This document shows, in pieces, positions 54,399-64,000 of a stretch of 64,000 nucleotides of DNA. Within the stretch, counting starts at the first letter, position 1. Each line of letters begins with the position of its first letter. The notes under the pieces are model-generated. The model saw only the letters and a list, made by a program, of their open reading frames with translations, was not told the DNA's origin and did not search any database. Position numbers and translations under genes: made by a program. Origin of the DNA: Hemibagrus wyckioides (taxonomy: Eukaryota > Chordata > Actinopteri > Siluriformes > Bagridae); the NCBI RefSeq assembly GCF_019097595.1, contig NC_080732.1, positions 3,401,354 through 3,465,353 of the forward strand. The letters are read 5' to 3'.

Positions 54399-55719
54399 TA
54401 AGCAACTATATTTTTTGGTAATATTCAGGAATATTAAGGATTATTTTTTGCTCGATCATGCCTTTAAACTCAATAGGTTTGAGGATAAAGGCATAATTCT
54501 AGACAAGAAATTGTATAAAAATGTTGGCTCAACTTATCTGTCAAGAGCAGACCGAATAGACTGAAGGCTTTGGGAACTGTTCCACGCGAAGCCCTATGAC
54601 AGCTGTCAGCACAACCGCAGTATTACACTGCGTCTGCAAACCACAAAGTTTTTTCTATCGATCTCAAAGGTGATGTTTCCTTATTTTAGCAAAAATATAC
54701 TCTTACACTTCTGAAAGATCGGTAGGAAGAATTTGAACTTGACTTCATTCCACCCTCCGCCTGAGGTCTCACACAATCACTGCCGTCTTATCATCTATAA
54801 AAGAAGAAGACTGCAGTTAAAATGTAAGTGAACACATAAAACGTTCCTAATTGGTCGGTCCAGAGACCGATATGCCATCTAAAGGGCGATCTCAGCAGCA
54901 GGTGGTGAAGTATTAATGGGGTTCGAGTCCTTCAACCTTTATCATATTTAGTGGTAAAATCCTCTTTTTTCAGGGTTTCAGAGCTTATTTAAGGGCCATA
55001 AAATTAGGTTGTTTTTAAGTGTGCAGTCTGTTCATTCACTCCTGCTGTCTGCCTATCCTCCCAAATCTCCCTAAGCCTCTGCATGTGAGCCACAGTGTCC
55101 CTCTGTTATACAGACCTGACCATATGCAGCCTGCAGCAAACCTGGGGCTGGAATCAGCGCAAAGCCAGCCTAGATCTCCACAATCTGGGGCTTTCATGAT
55201 GAGCAAGGCAAACTTTCAAATTCAGTGAAAAGCAGAAAAGACATTTCAAAGGACTATATCACAGGATGTAAAGCCATGAGAATGGGTTTAAAGCTTAAGC
55301 GGGATCAAACGAGCTTTGTCCCTGTGTAGTGAAAATATGTTCGAGTGCTCTGCTCAAGATCACACAGAAAAGGTGAGAGGGAGCACTTAATCATTTGCAG
55401 CCTGAGGTCCTTCAGAGGGTGGGAAAGCCCTGAAGGGATAATGGGGTCTGAGTTAAATATTTGCATGTGTTTAGGGGTCTGTGTGTTTTATAATATTTTC
55501 AGACAAAACTGGGTATAACATAATTCCTGCCAAATTTATGAACATTTAAACACTGATCTACTTCATAATCACATGAGTATACAGATAAATGCCTACATAT
55601 TTTGTATAAATTACCAAGCATGGTCACGGCTCAGCTGAGATACATTCAGTGACGTGTACAAAATTGAATATGAAAAGGCGAAAATTTCACAGAGTCTAAA
55701 CAGTGAATAAAGTATAAAC
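54399..55719. other. Gene-poor sequence
   Basis: No feature I can support. Confidence 0.4.
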
Positions 55720-56218
55720 TATATTACCAGACGTTTTGGGACGTCTGCCTTTACATGCACATGAATGCAATATGGAGTTGTTCCGCCCTTTGCAGCTTCA
55801 ACTCTTCTGGGAAGGCTTTCTACAAGGTTTAGGAACGTGATTATGGGAATTTTTGACCATTCCACCAGAAGTGCATTTGTGATGTTGGACGAGAAGGCCT
55901 GGCTCGCAGTCTCCGCTCTAATTCATCCGGGAAGATGTTCTGTTGGGTTGACGTCAGGACTCCACACCAACCTTGCTCATCCATGTCTTTATGGACCTTG
56001 CTTTGTGCACTGGTGTGCAGTCATGTTGGAACAGGAAGGGGTCATCCCCAAACTGTTCCCACAAAGTCGGGAGCATGAAATTGTGCAAAATGTCTTGGTA
56101 TGAAGCTGAAGCATTAAGAGTTCCTTTCACTGGAACTAAGGAGCCGAGCCCAACCCCTGAAACACAACACCTGAATTCAATGATTTGGAGGGGTGTCCCA
56201 AAACTTTTGGCAATATAG
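55720..56218 (-). mobile_element. Tc1-like element (third family), 5'-deleted
   Basis: Sister of the copy in the last cenpc intron. The minus strand encodes VKGTLNASA, then LFQHDCTPVHKARSIKTWM. Ends ACCAGACGTTTTGGGACGTC and TGTCCCAAAACTTTTGGCAA are inverted-repeat-like. It shares the loss of the N-terminal coding half with its sister. Confidence 0.8.
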
Positions 56219-56274
56219 TGCATAATGCAGCTCAGCATTTAATTTGTATTTAATTTAATTTCATTTGTTTCTAG

Positions 56275-56720
56275 AGGCGATTTAATTTCATTTGTTCTAG
56301 AGGCGAGTTCTTAAGGCGAAAATGTGTATTGTGAAACTAATTTTTCCATAAGAAATAATGTAAATGCAGATAAGCCACCCAAAAATATGACTAATATTCC
56401 CAATACAAAGCGTATATAAACTGTAGAACTGCTTACAAAGAACTGACCCAAGCCAAGCATTCCCTGTCAAGGGTCCTCACAGGAAGTCATGCCACCAAAC
56501 TTGGGCTAAAAATAGAACAAGACCACCCACACCACCAATCTGTCAACAAAAAATCGACTGAAAAATCACCTAGCTTTTGAACGAATACCGAAGGCAACGT
56601 TGGTATTGTGGGTTGAATCTTTCAAAACAGCTTTCTCTGACTGAAAAAAATTTCAGAAAATTCATAAACTCCTTTCGTTTCTTATGGTGAAAATTCTTAA
56701 GGGAGGGCAGTCGTATGCTG
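56275..56720 (-). repeat. Dispersed repeat, copy 2 (inverted relative to 43.63 kb)
   Basis: Reverse-complement match to 43629-44038. Immediately to the right, 56740-56890 looks like a fragment of another fish repeat (AAGACATGTATTGTAGGCTG to GCTCTGCGATGGGTTGG). Confidence 0.8.
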
Positions 56721-56899
56721 AGGTTCCACTGTACTACGTTCTCCAGTCCAAAGACATGTATTGTAGGCTGAGTGGCATCTGTAAATTGTTCGTAGTGTAT
56801 CAATGGGTGTGTGAATTGGTAAAATTGAGCTCTGCGATGGGTTGGTTAACCTTGTGTAGGTTAAGTGGTTCTGAAAATGAATGGATCTATAGGAGTGAC

Positions 56900-59190
56900 C
56901 AATGATCAATCACACTGCCCCATATAGCTTCATAGAGTTATTATTGCAGGTAGGGGTCAGAAATAGGAGATGCAGTTAGACCTAAATGAGGCCCATTGGG
57001 GGAGGAATTATGCTGCCACTGGTTGCTGGTGCTGCTCTCAACATTTTTAACACGTTTAAAATAGTTTGTGATGTTAAGATCTATCAAATTATTAGAAATA
57101 AATCTAATAAATATCTACAGACAGCGGATCTGTGAAGAATCTTTTGTTTTAGTTTTTATATTATAAAGGTTGTGAGCGGTAAAGGGGGATTATGGATCGG
57201 ATAACGTATATACATCAGAAATGCATGTGCACCACATGGGGGTGACCTTATTTTCTGCACAACGGCTGGAAAAAAAGAAGAAAATTTAAAAATGTCTCCT
57301 ATTATTTTGGGTTAGAATTCTGGGTTAGTTTCCGTTAGGCTGGAAATGTTGCTGAAACCTGCAAGATTTATTGAAGACAGCTGAACAAAGGTACTTCTAT
57401 AACAAAAAGAAGCTGCTAGACTGTGTGCTGGATGACTGTATGTTGAGGTTATGTCATCATCAGTGCTGTCCTGCCTCACCAAAATCTATCACAAACCAAG
57501 GTCATGAGCTGCTGCTGCCTAGAAGGCTAGCCATCAATCCCAGAGCAGGAAGGGAAGGAATTCTATACCATGTGCATCCATATAAGAGTTAGCACAAATA
57601 TTTATCACGAGACTGACGTCAAGTTGTGAAAGCTTGACTGTGTTTGGGCTTCTGGGAGGTTACGATGCTTATCATGATAATTACATGAAGCAGATGCCAA
57701 ATAAAGCCACTGAAGAAGTCACAAGCATGGGGATCGCTCTTTCTCTAAAGTGTGGTCAGCTTGTGTAAATGTAGCTTTGAGTATCATGATCTCCAATCAG
57801 AATGATGGTTAGTGAACAGATAGCTGTGACCTGGTAAGCAGTCTGAGTGTCCATTATGAAGTGCAGTAGAAACACAAGATATTTTTTGTGCAGCGACCTG
57901 TCCTGCATGGTTTATAACGCCTCCTGTGTGGCCCGTCATTCCTCTGCCACATTTGCGTAAATAAACCCACTTTATTATGGTTACCTGATTGGCCTCTAAG
58001 CTCTGAATCGTGAGTAGCTACTGCCAATAAAATGGCTGCCAGAAATAGGCATTGCAGACAACCTGTGTGGGAGCTGCAGTTGATTCCTGGAGGGTGAAAT
58101 TGCTCACTCTGTGTGTGTGTGTGTGTGTGTGTACGTGCAGACTCTACTCCACTGTGTTTGTACACTTTGGTGATGTGATGGATACTTGTGTCTTAAGACA
58201 CATTATCTTAAAGGGCAGATGAGCAACAGATGTGTAAGAATTCAGAAAGAAACCCTCCCAGTGTAAGTTTAGTATTTGTGTTTACATGGCTGTGGTCTCA
58301 GAAGTGTAAAAAGCTGTATAAAGCTGATGGATCATTTAAAGGATAGCCCAGGGCACTGTATCTGCGAGCTATTTTTCTTTGAGAGCGGCAATTCTGGCTC
58401 TGGCTTTATTGAAGCAAAGCAAGAATCCCAGAGCGTGGAATATTTTCACTAAAGCTTCCCACGCAGACTTAAAGTGTCTAGAATTCGTTCAAACTGTCAC
58501 CAAACCGAAGACACAAACCACAAGTCTGGGATTTTAACGTTTGGGATTCTGCCATTTGTATAATGGTCAGATGATTACTGTGCGCTGAACCAGGATGTTG
58601 ACGTTATGGCACTGCTATTTTTAGCACGTCACCCTGACTTCCTTCAGAAGAATCTGAATTGTAATAGTGGATCTGGGGAAAGTGGCAGTTTCCTAAATGG
58701 ACTGCTGTGATGTTTGTGCACAGCTTCATGCGGATTAACTTGGGGACTAAAACATGACAGTAATGTATGCAAAAACTAGTAGTATCAAACCTGCACCTGC
58801 ACGGATAAGTCACTGGAGCCATTTTTTCGCTCTCCTCTTCTTTCAAAGAGACAGGCACACATTTTCAGTGATTAGCAAGACATCGAATAGAAAGACCCAG
58901 CCAAATCCTTCAAGCTGTAGAGACAGATTGGCTGTTTGCTATGGCAGGTTTGCACAAAACTCCTGCTGAATTGGTGCATATTTGAATTTTCACTTATTCT
59001 GGCATCTTCACTAAGCATTTTATCCTAGTTGTGGTTCCCCGGGGGAGGAATATACCTTGAGTGGGATGCAGGTTCATCACAGGACACCATGCACACACAC
59101 ATTCACACTGTACAGCAGTTAGTAGCCATGTGGGAAGAAACCACATATTACACTAACATAATATGATATATAAAATAATATATAATGATC
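56900..59190. other. Gene-poor sequence
   Basis: Contains a (GT)n run at 58110-58132 and a repeat-like fragment at 59020-59130 (TTTATCCTAGTTGTGGTTCC to CACACACACATTCACACTG). No coding support. Confidence 0.45.
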
Positions 59191-59195
59191 AACTT

Positions 59196-59422
59196 GCATG
59201 TTCTCCCCGTGCCTGCATGGGTTTCCTCCGGTTTCCTCCCACAGTCCAGAAACATGTACATTAGGTCGATTGGTAATTCTAAATTACTCATAAGAGTGAG
59301 TGTGAGTGTGTGTGGTTGTCCGTCTATGTGTGTGGCCCTGTGATGGACTGGTGACCTGTCCAGGGTGTACCCCTGCCTTTCGCCCAATGTGTGCTGGGAT
59401 AGGCTCCAGCAGATCCCTGTGT
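59196..59422 (+). mobile_element. Family-1 SINE lacking the tRNA-like head
   Basis: Begins GCATGTTCTCCCCGTGCCTG and ends GGGATAGGCTCCAGCAGATC. Confidence 0.8.
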
Positions 59423-60777
59423 TAATAACAGCTGTTCTTTAGTGGTTTAGCTTAGCAGCTTTGTAGAGATGTGAGCAACTGTTCCTGGTAAGACACACTA
59501 CTTTTAGCAGCTAACCTATTCATATTTGGCTAGTAAGCTACTGCTCTTCAGCCTACAGATAAATAGTAATGTTAGTAATCAAAAAGACATTCCACATTGT
59601 GTTTGTATACAAGTTAATAACGTTAGAGCTAGCACTGGTGAGTGTTTAATGGTTGCAGACATATGTTGTGCTGTCTGTTTCTGCTGCTTAGCGTAGTTTA
59701 GATGCAGTTAGTATTAAACCATTATCAGCTTTATAAGCATACGTTGTTTTCAGTTCCGATTCAAGGCAAACAAAGTGACCTGTAGGAAACATTTTCAAAC
59801 CCCTACACCACTGTTGTTATCACAAATAAGTTGTGAATACACAAGAGGCTATTTATTTTGTTCAGAGATGAATTTCCACCACACCACCGGATCTGATTTC
59901 TGCAACACACTTCTGTCAGCACACTTGTGCTGGAGACTTGCCAGTTTAATGTCTTCACCTAAGCTGTGGAAGCTGAATAAAATATTGACATGAACAACAT
60001 AAAACTGTGTGACTCATTTTAAAAAAATCATATAGCAATAGTATTTCAAATAATTAGCTATAATACTGACATTTTGGAATTTATATTATTAAAATATAAG
60101 TACACTTGCAATTAGTAATGGGTATATAATGTTCTAATGATGAACCGATTACCCAATTATTGATGATAAAATAATTCTGTGGCCTTCTAGAATATTCTGT
60201 AAAGCGTGGGCTCTGGAGCTGGTGCGTTTAAGTGAGTTTGCAAGCAGAGGAGGTTATTGGACTGTTTCAAAATCTTTGCTCAGGAAGGGAGAAATGGACA
60301 TCTAAGACATTTATCTTTTGCCAGAGGCATCTGTCAAGCATAGCTCATCAATTTATGCTTGTATGAGTGAGTGCTTCATTGTCGCTACTTATGACATGGC
60401 TGAGTCCCCCCCCCCCCCCCACCAACCATGAGAGACTAATGGAAAAAAAATCAGAGAACCGATGCTGACAGTCCTGTCTATTCCAGACGAGAACATGCAT
60501 TCACAATGGAATAGAGAATCGCATAATGATTAATACATTAATTCCTCCGAGCCACCGATTGTCAGAATTGTCTCTTCAGCCTACCGAAATGTATACAGAC
60601 ATAAATTTCTGTGTTGACATTCTGCCTTGGAGTCTTTTGAGGCCACAGTGTCTATCTTTAATGTGCAGATTATAGGGTGAGCAATGCATTATACAAAAAG
60701 CAGATTAATTTCACACGAGGCAGACACATCATTATAACACTCACTCAGTGAGACATTCTGTATATTTGATGACAACT
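59423..60777. other. Gene-poor sequence
   Basis: A C14 homopolymer sits near 60407-60420. No exon or RNA gene recognised. Confidence 0.45.
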
Positions 60778-61321
60778 ATACACCGACCAGGCATAACATT
60801 ATGACCACCGACAGGTGCCGTGAATAAGACTGATGATCTCCTCATCATGGCACCTGTTAGTGGGTGGGATATATTAGGCAGCAAGGGAACATTTTGTCCT
60901 CAACGTTGATGTGTTAGAAGCAGGAAAAATGGACAAGCGTAAGGATTTGAGTGAGTTTGATGAAGGGCCAAATTGTGATGGCTAGACGACTGGATCAGAG
61001 CATCTCCAAAACTGCAGCTCTTGTGGGGTGTTCCCGGTCTGCAGAGGTCAGTATCTATCAAACGTGGTCCAAGGAAGGAACAGTGGTGAACTGGCGACAG
61101 GGTCATGGGCAACCAAAGCTCATTGATGCATGTGGGGAGCTGAGGCCCGTGTGATCCGATCCAACAGACGAGCTACTGTTGCTCAGATTGCTGAAGAAGT
61201 TAATGCTGGTTCTGACAGAAAGGTGTCAGAATACACAGTGCAGGACGGGTCAGAGCTATTTTGGCAGCAAAAGGGGGACCAACACAATATTAGGCAGGTG
61301 GTCATAATGTTATGTCAGATT
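60778..61321 (+). mobile_element. Tc1-like element with both ends and a deleted core
   Basis: Starts TACACCGACCAGGCATAACA and ends GGTCATAATGTTATGTCAGA. The transposase N-terminus is readable ([20 protein letters not shown], then SNRRATVAQIAEEVNAG), with stops and a frameshift. At EYTVQ it jumps to the last ~25 codons (LFWQQKGDQHN), so the DDE catalytic domain is missing. Confidence 0.85.
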
Positions 61322-62464
61322 GTAATCTTAATAGATTCACTCTTTTATTTTTTTATTCTAAGAAATATATAAATCTGTCCTGGAAACATTCCCGGCCACA
61401 CCGAACATCAAAACATATAAATCAAACAGCGGGATTGAACAGCATTGATAGACCATGACAGCATAAATATTTTGCAGAAGCTTATTTTGAATTGTGATAT
61501 TCATTTGAACACTGTGTTTAAAATTCCTGTTCGGAGACTATTTACCACAACGTTTGCTTTGGACGGTCTGACTTACAAACCGTCTGTTTCGTTTGGAATT
61601 GTTATTTGTCTGAGATTAATTTTAAAAGAGAAATGCTCGCCCTTCTGAACAGAGAAGATTTGTTTTGAAAAGACACTAAGTCCAAGTGAATTTCAAGGAC
61701 AGCTGTGTGCAGTAGTTGAGTATTACAGAACCACTCTATAAAGGTCAGTGCACCCATTGAAGCTGGATCTATATGGACAGGGAGGGAACTCATACTCACC
61801 GATATAGAATCAAGAACTCCGAGGTGCATCCAAGAGAAGTGGTATTGTGCAAGAGCACATGAAAATCTCATGAAGTGAAAAACATCATGGGTGATGGACA
61901 TGCCTGGCAAGAAATGCATGAATAACTGTTCAAAATGATGAAGATCATGATTAAAGCTTGGGGATATGTGGTAATGTATTGGTCATTTATAGCTTGCGAG
62001 ATTATATATAATGAAAAGCTAAGAAAAACCACCATTTATACCCTTAAACTTTTCATAGAACCTTATGCATGAGAATTTGTGTCACTTGTCAATCTGGAGA
62101 TTTTTGAGTATGCCACTTACATACACACTTACAGAGCTCCAACACAATGGGCTTATGGCAAAAAATTAGATTCAGTACTTTAATTTCATGGAAATGTAAT
62201 AATATAATAAAATCTAATACAATATTCATAAAAATCAAGTCACTGACCTTTTGAACGAGCTTTCAGTCGTTTATATTGTTTAATAATATTTAAACTTGCT
62301 ACACAAATTAGACACTAGTGTGTGTGTGTGTGTGTGTGTGGGTTTTAATCCAGTAAGTAATTCCAAGCCATTCTGCTAGTTTCTTCTTGTTGTCTGAGGG
62401 AGTTTTTCTTTGTCACTGTACTCTAATGAACTCAACAGGGATGCTTGAAAATATAAATCTTCAG
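61322..62464. other. Gene-poor sequence
   Basis: A (TG)n run at 62319-62341. No coding support. Confidence 0.45.
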
Positions 62465-62892
62465 CCAGATGTACAAGACAGCGGTGAGACCGGCCATGCT
62501 GTATTGTCTAGAGACAGTGTCACTGAGGAAGAGACAGGAGTCAGAGCTGGAGGTAGCAAAGCTGAAGATGTTGAGGTTCTCTTTGGGAGTGAGACGGTTG
62601 GACAGGATTAGGAACAAGTACATCAGAGGGACAGCTCATGTTGGACGTTTCGGGGGACAAAGTTAGGGAGGCCAGATTAAGATGGTTTGGACATGTTCAG
62701 AGGAGGGAGAGTGAGTATATTGGTAGGAGAATGTTGGACATGGAGCTGCCAGGCAGGAGGCAAAGAGGAAGGCCAAAGAGGAGGTATATGGATGGAATAA
62801 ATGAGGATATGAAGCTAGTGGGTGCAAATGTTGAGGATGCAGAAGATAGGGATAGGTGGAGAGAGATGATTCGCTGTGGAGACCCCTGGTGC
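62465..62892 (+). mobile_element. RTE-type LINE 3' fragment
   Basis: Encodes the VSLRKRQESELEVAKLKMLR region through GHVQRRESEYIGRR and DRWREMIRCGDPW with one frame change. Unlike the other copies it stops just after the coding end, without the GAA-rich tail. Confidence 0.85.
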
Positions 62893-63006
62893 TGTGTTCC
62901 CTTATTATCTCAGTAAAACCAAGCAAAACTTGGACACCTTTTTCTCCTTCACTATTTCACCTTGTAGTTGTGGAGTGAGAAAGGGTGAGAAAAAGAACAA
63001 CATTGA

Positions 63007-63007
<1 letters not shown>

Positions 63008-63050
<43 letters not shown>
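63008..63050. repeat. (TA)n microsatellite
   Basis: Pure TA run directly before the CpG-rich promoter region. Confidence 0.95.
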
Positions 63051-63054
<4 letters not shown>

Positions 63055-63059
63055 TAACA

Positions 63060-63449
63060 TCAACATGGCGGCGGACACACAACGCAGCCAAAGCTAAATC
63101 CGAGTGACGCGAGCTCGAGCCGCGATTTAAGCGCTCGCGTTCGAACGCACGCGACACCCCTTCTGCCGTCCTCTGATTGGTCGCTGAGATGTCAGGCTCG
63201 CGCTCTGTCCAGCCTATGAAAATGTCGCAGAAAGTGTGAGCAGAGGCAGAGTTGAAACGGCTCCGTGGGAAGATGCTGCGCTCACGCGCTCAAATCCCCT
63301 TGCTCGCTGTACGTGCGCGAGGAGAATAACTGACCGCTTTTGGAAGCGGAAACTTTTATCTTTTTTTTAAGGTTTGTTATTTTCTGGACATTAATAAACA
63401 ATTAACACACACAAAACAACAACAACAACAACAACCCTCCTCACCGGAC
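63060..63449 (+). promoter_or_regulatory. CpG-rich promoter and 5' untranslated region
   Basis: The densest CpG stretch of the window (about 63065-63330) includes GCGCTCGCGTTCGAACGCAC. A reverse CCAAT box (ATTGG) lies at 63176-63180, and a (CAA)n run precedes the ATG. The abrupt rise in CpG after 25 kb of AT-rich DNA marks the start of a gene. Confidence 0.7.
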
Positions 63450-63506
63450 ATGGATGCTGTAAGATTTGTGATGTTTGTTTCAAGTCTGAGCTTCTTTCTG
63501 TCTACA
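63450..63506 (+). CDS. First coding exon of an unidentified gene, signal-peptide-like
   Basis: The ATG in good context (GGACATGG) opens 19 codons, MDAVRFVMFVSSLSFFLST. This is a short basic start followed by a hydrophobic core, as in a secretory signal peptide. It is followed by a consensus donor GTAAGT in phase 0. The rest of the gene lies beyond the window. CENPC has EPHA5 as a neighbour in human, but Eph receptor first exons usually end in phase 1, so I do not assign it. The product is likely secreted or a membrane protein. Confidence 0.6.
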
Positions 63507-64000
63507 GTAAGTTCTTCTGATATTCAGATTCTTTTGCTTGTAATAACATCTTTAACAGTTTATTACATTTATTATTATTATCAAATACTAGATGAATAAA
63601 TACTAGTGTATATATAATTCATATTTCTATATTTAATGATATGCATTTAAAAAGTCCAGTTGCAGCCTATTTATGAGTCAGCTTGTATAGCTGGGAAATT
63701 AATTGTGTATGAATAACCTTTGCTAATAATCATAAAAAAAATTATTTTAAATAATATTTAAGCATTTCACAAGTTTGTCATTTGTGTTTAGTTCTTGTTC
63801 TTATAGAATATAGTTGTTTGCGCAGCTTGAAATAAATCTTTCCACCCTATTTACCAGCCTTACACTGACTCAAAGTCACATATCTGAGTTGTGTAGATGA
63901 ATTATTAATTGAAATCGTTGTGGTAGCATTGTAGAGGTTTTTCCTTTTGTTTTAATCCGAATGCCTTTAAGTATTCAGAGCAGCTCCGAATCCAAGTAAA
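63507..64000 (+). other. Start of the first intron of the terminal gene
   Basis: AT-rich sequence after the GTAAGT donor, with no further exon seen up to the window edge. Confidence 0.55.

Noticed and set aside
63450..63506. Assigning the terminal exon to an Eph receptor because EPHA5 neighbours CENPC in human
   Set aside because: The signal peptide has no distinctive match and the phase-0 donor does not fit the usual phase-1 end of Eph first exons.

Overview
The window is vertebrate nuclear DNA, almost certainly from a teleost fish. Genes are split by GT-AG introns. About a fifth or more of the sequence is microsatellite or dispersed repeat (tRNA-headed SINEs, Tc1-like transposon remnants, 3' ends of an RTE-type LINE, hAT-like MITEs), and intergenic DNA is AT-rich. 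The SINE heads and Tc1 fragments resemble families I know from otophysan fish, catfishes in particular, so a siluriform is my best guess. That is recognition from memory, not a search.

Layout. (1) 2.4-8.9 kb: a divergent pair, fam162a (minus, 5 exons) and mix23/ccdc58 (plus, 5 exons). (2) 8.4-12.15 kb: a tandem duplication carrying the last mix23 exon, old Tc1 pieces and decayed stefin exons. (3) 13.6-22.8 kb: a tandemly duplicated stefin (cystatin A/B) locus on the minus strand. It has two intact three-exon genes, a lone first exon between them that is still open, repeated CTCF-like motifs and a CCAAT-rich tandem repeat upstream of one gene. The order FAM162A-MIX23-CSTA matches human 3q21, so the cluster is syntenic with human CSTA. 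(4) 23.8-27.9 kb: a seven-exon gene for a ~310-residue multi-pass membrane protein with a TspO-like motif. (5) 30.2-37.8 kb: cenpc, 18 coding exons, 1132 codons, ending in the CENP-C cupin domain. (6) 37.8-63.0 kb: a gene-poor stretch with scattered transposon remnants. (7) 63.06-63.51 kb: a CpG-rich promoter region and a signal-peptide-like first exon of an unidentified gene that continues beyond the window.

The genes do unrelated jobs: FAM162A and MIX23 are mitochondrial proteins, stefins inhibit cysteine cathepsins in the cytosol, and CENP-C builds the inner kinetochore. The block is shared synteny, not a pathway. The most informative parts are the stefin cluster (births, deaths, a templated inverted insertion, a possible alternative first exon) and the CENP-C protein, which has two Arg/Lys-rich PP..WW motifs and no canonical C-terminal CENP-C motif that I can find. 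I did not find a wholly new kind of system.
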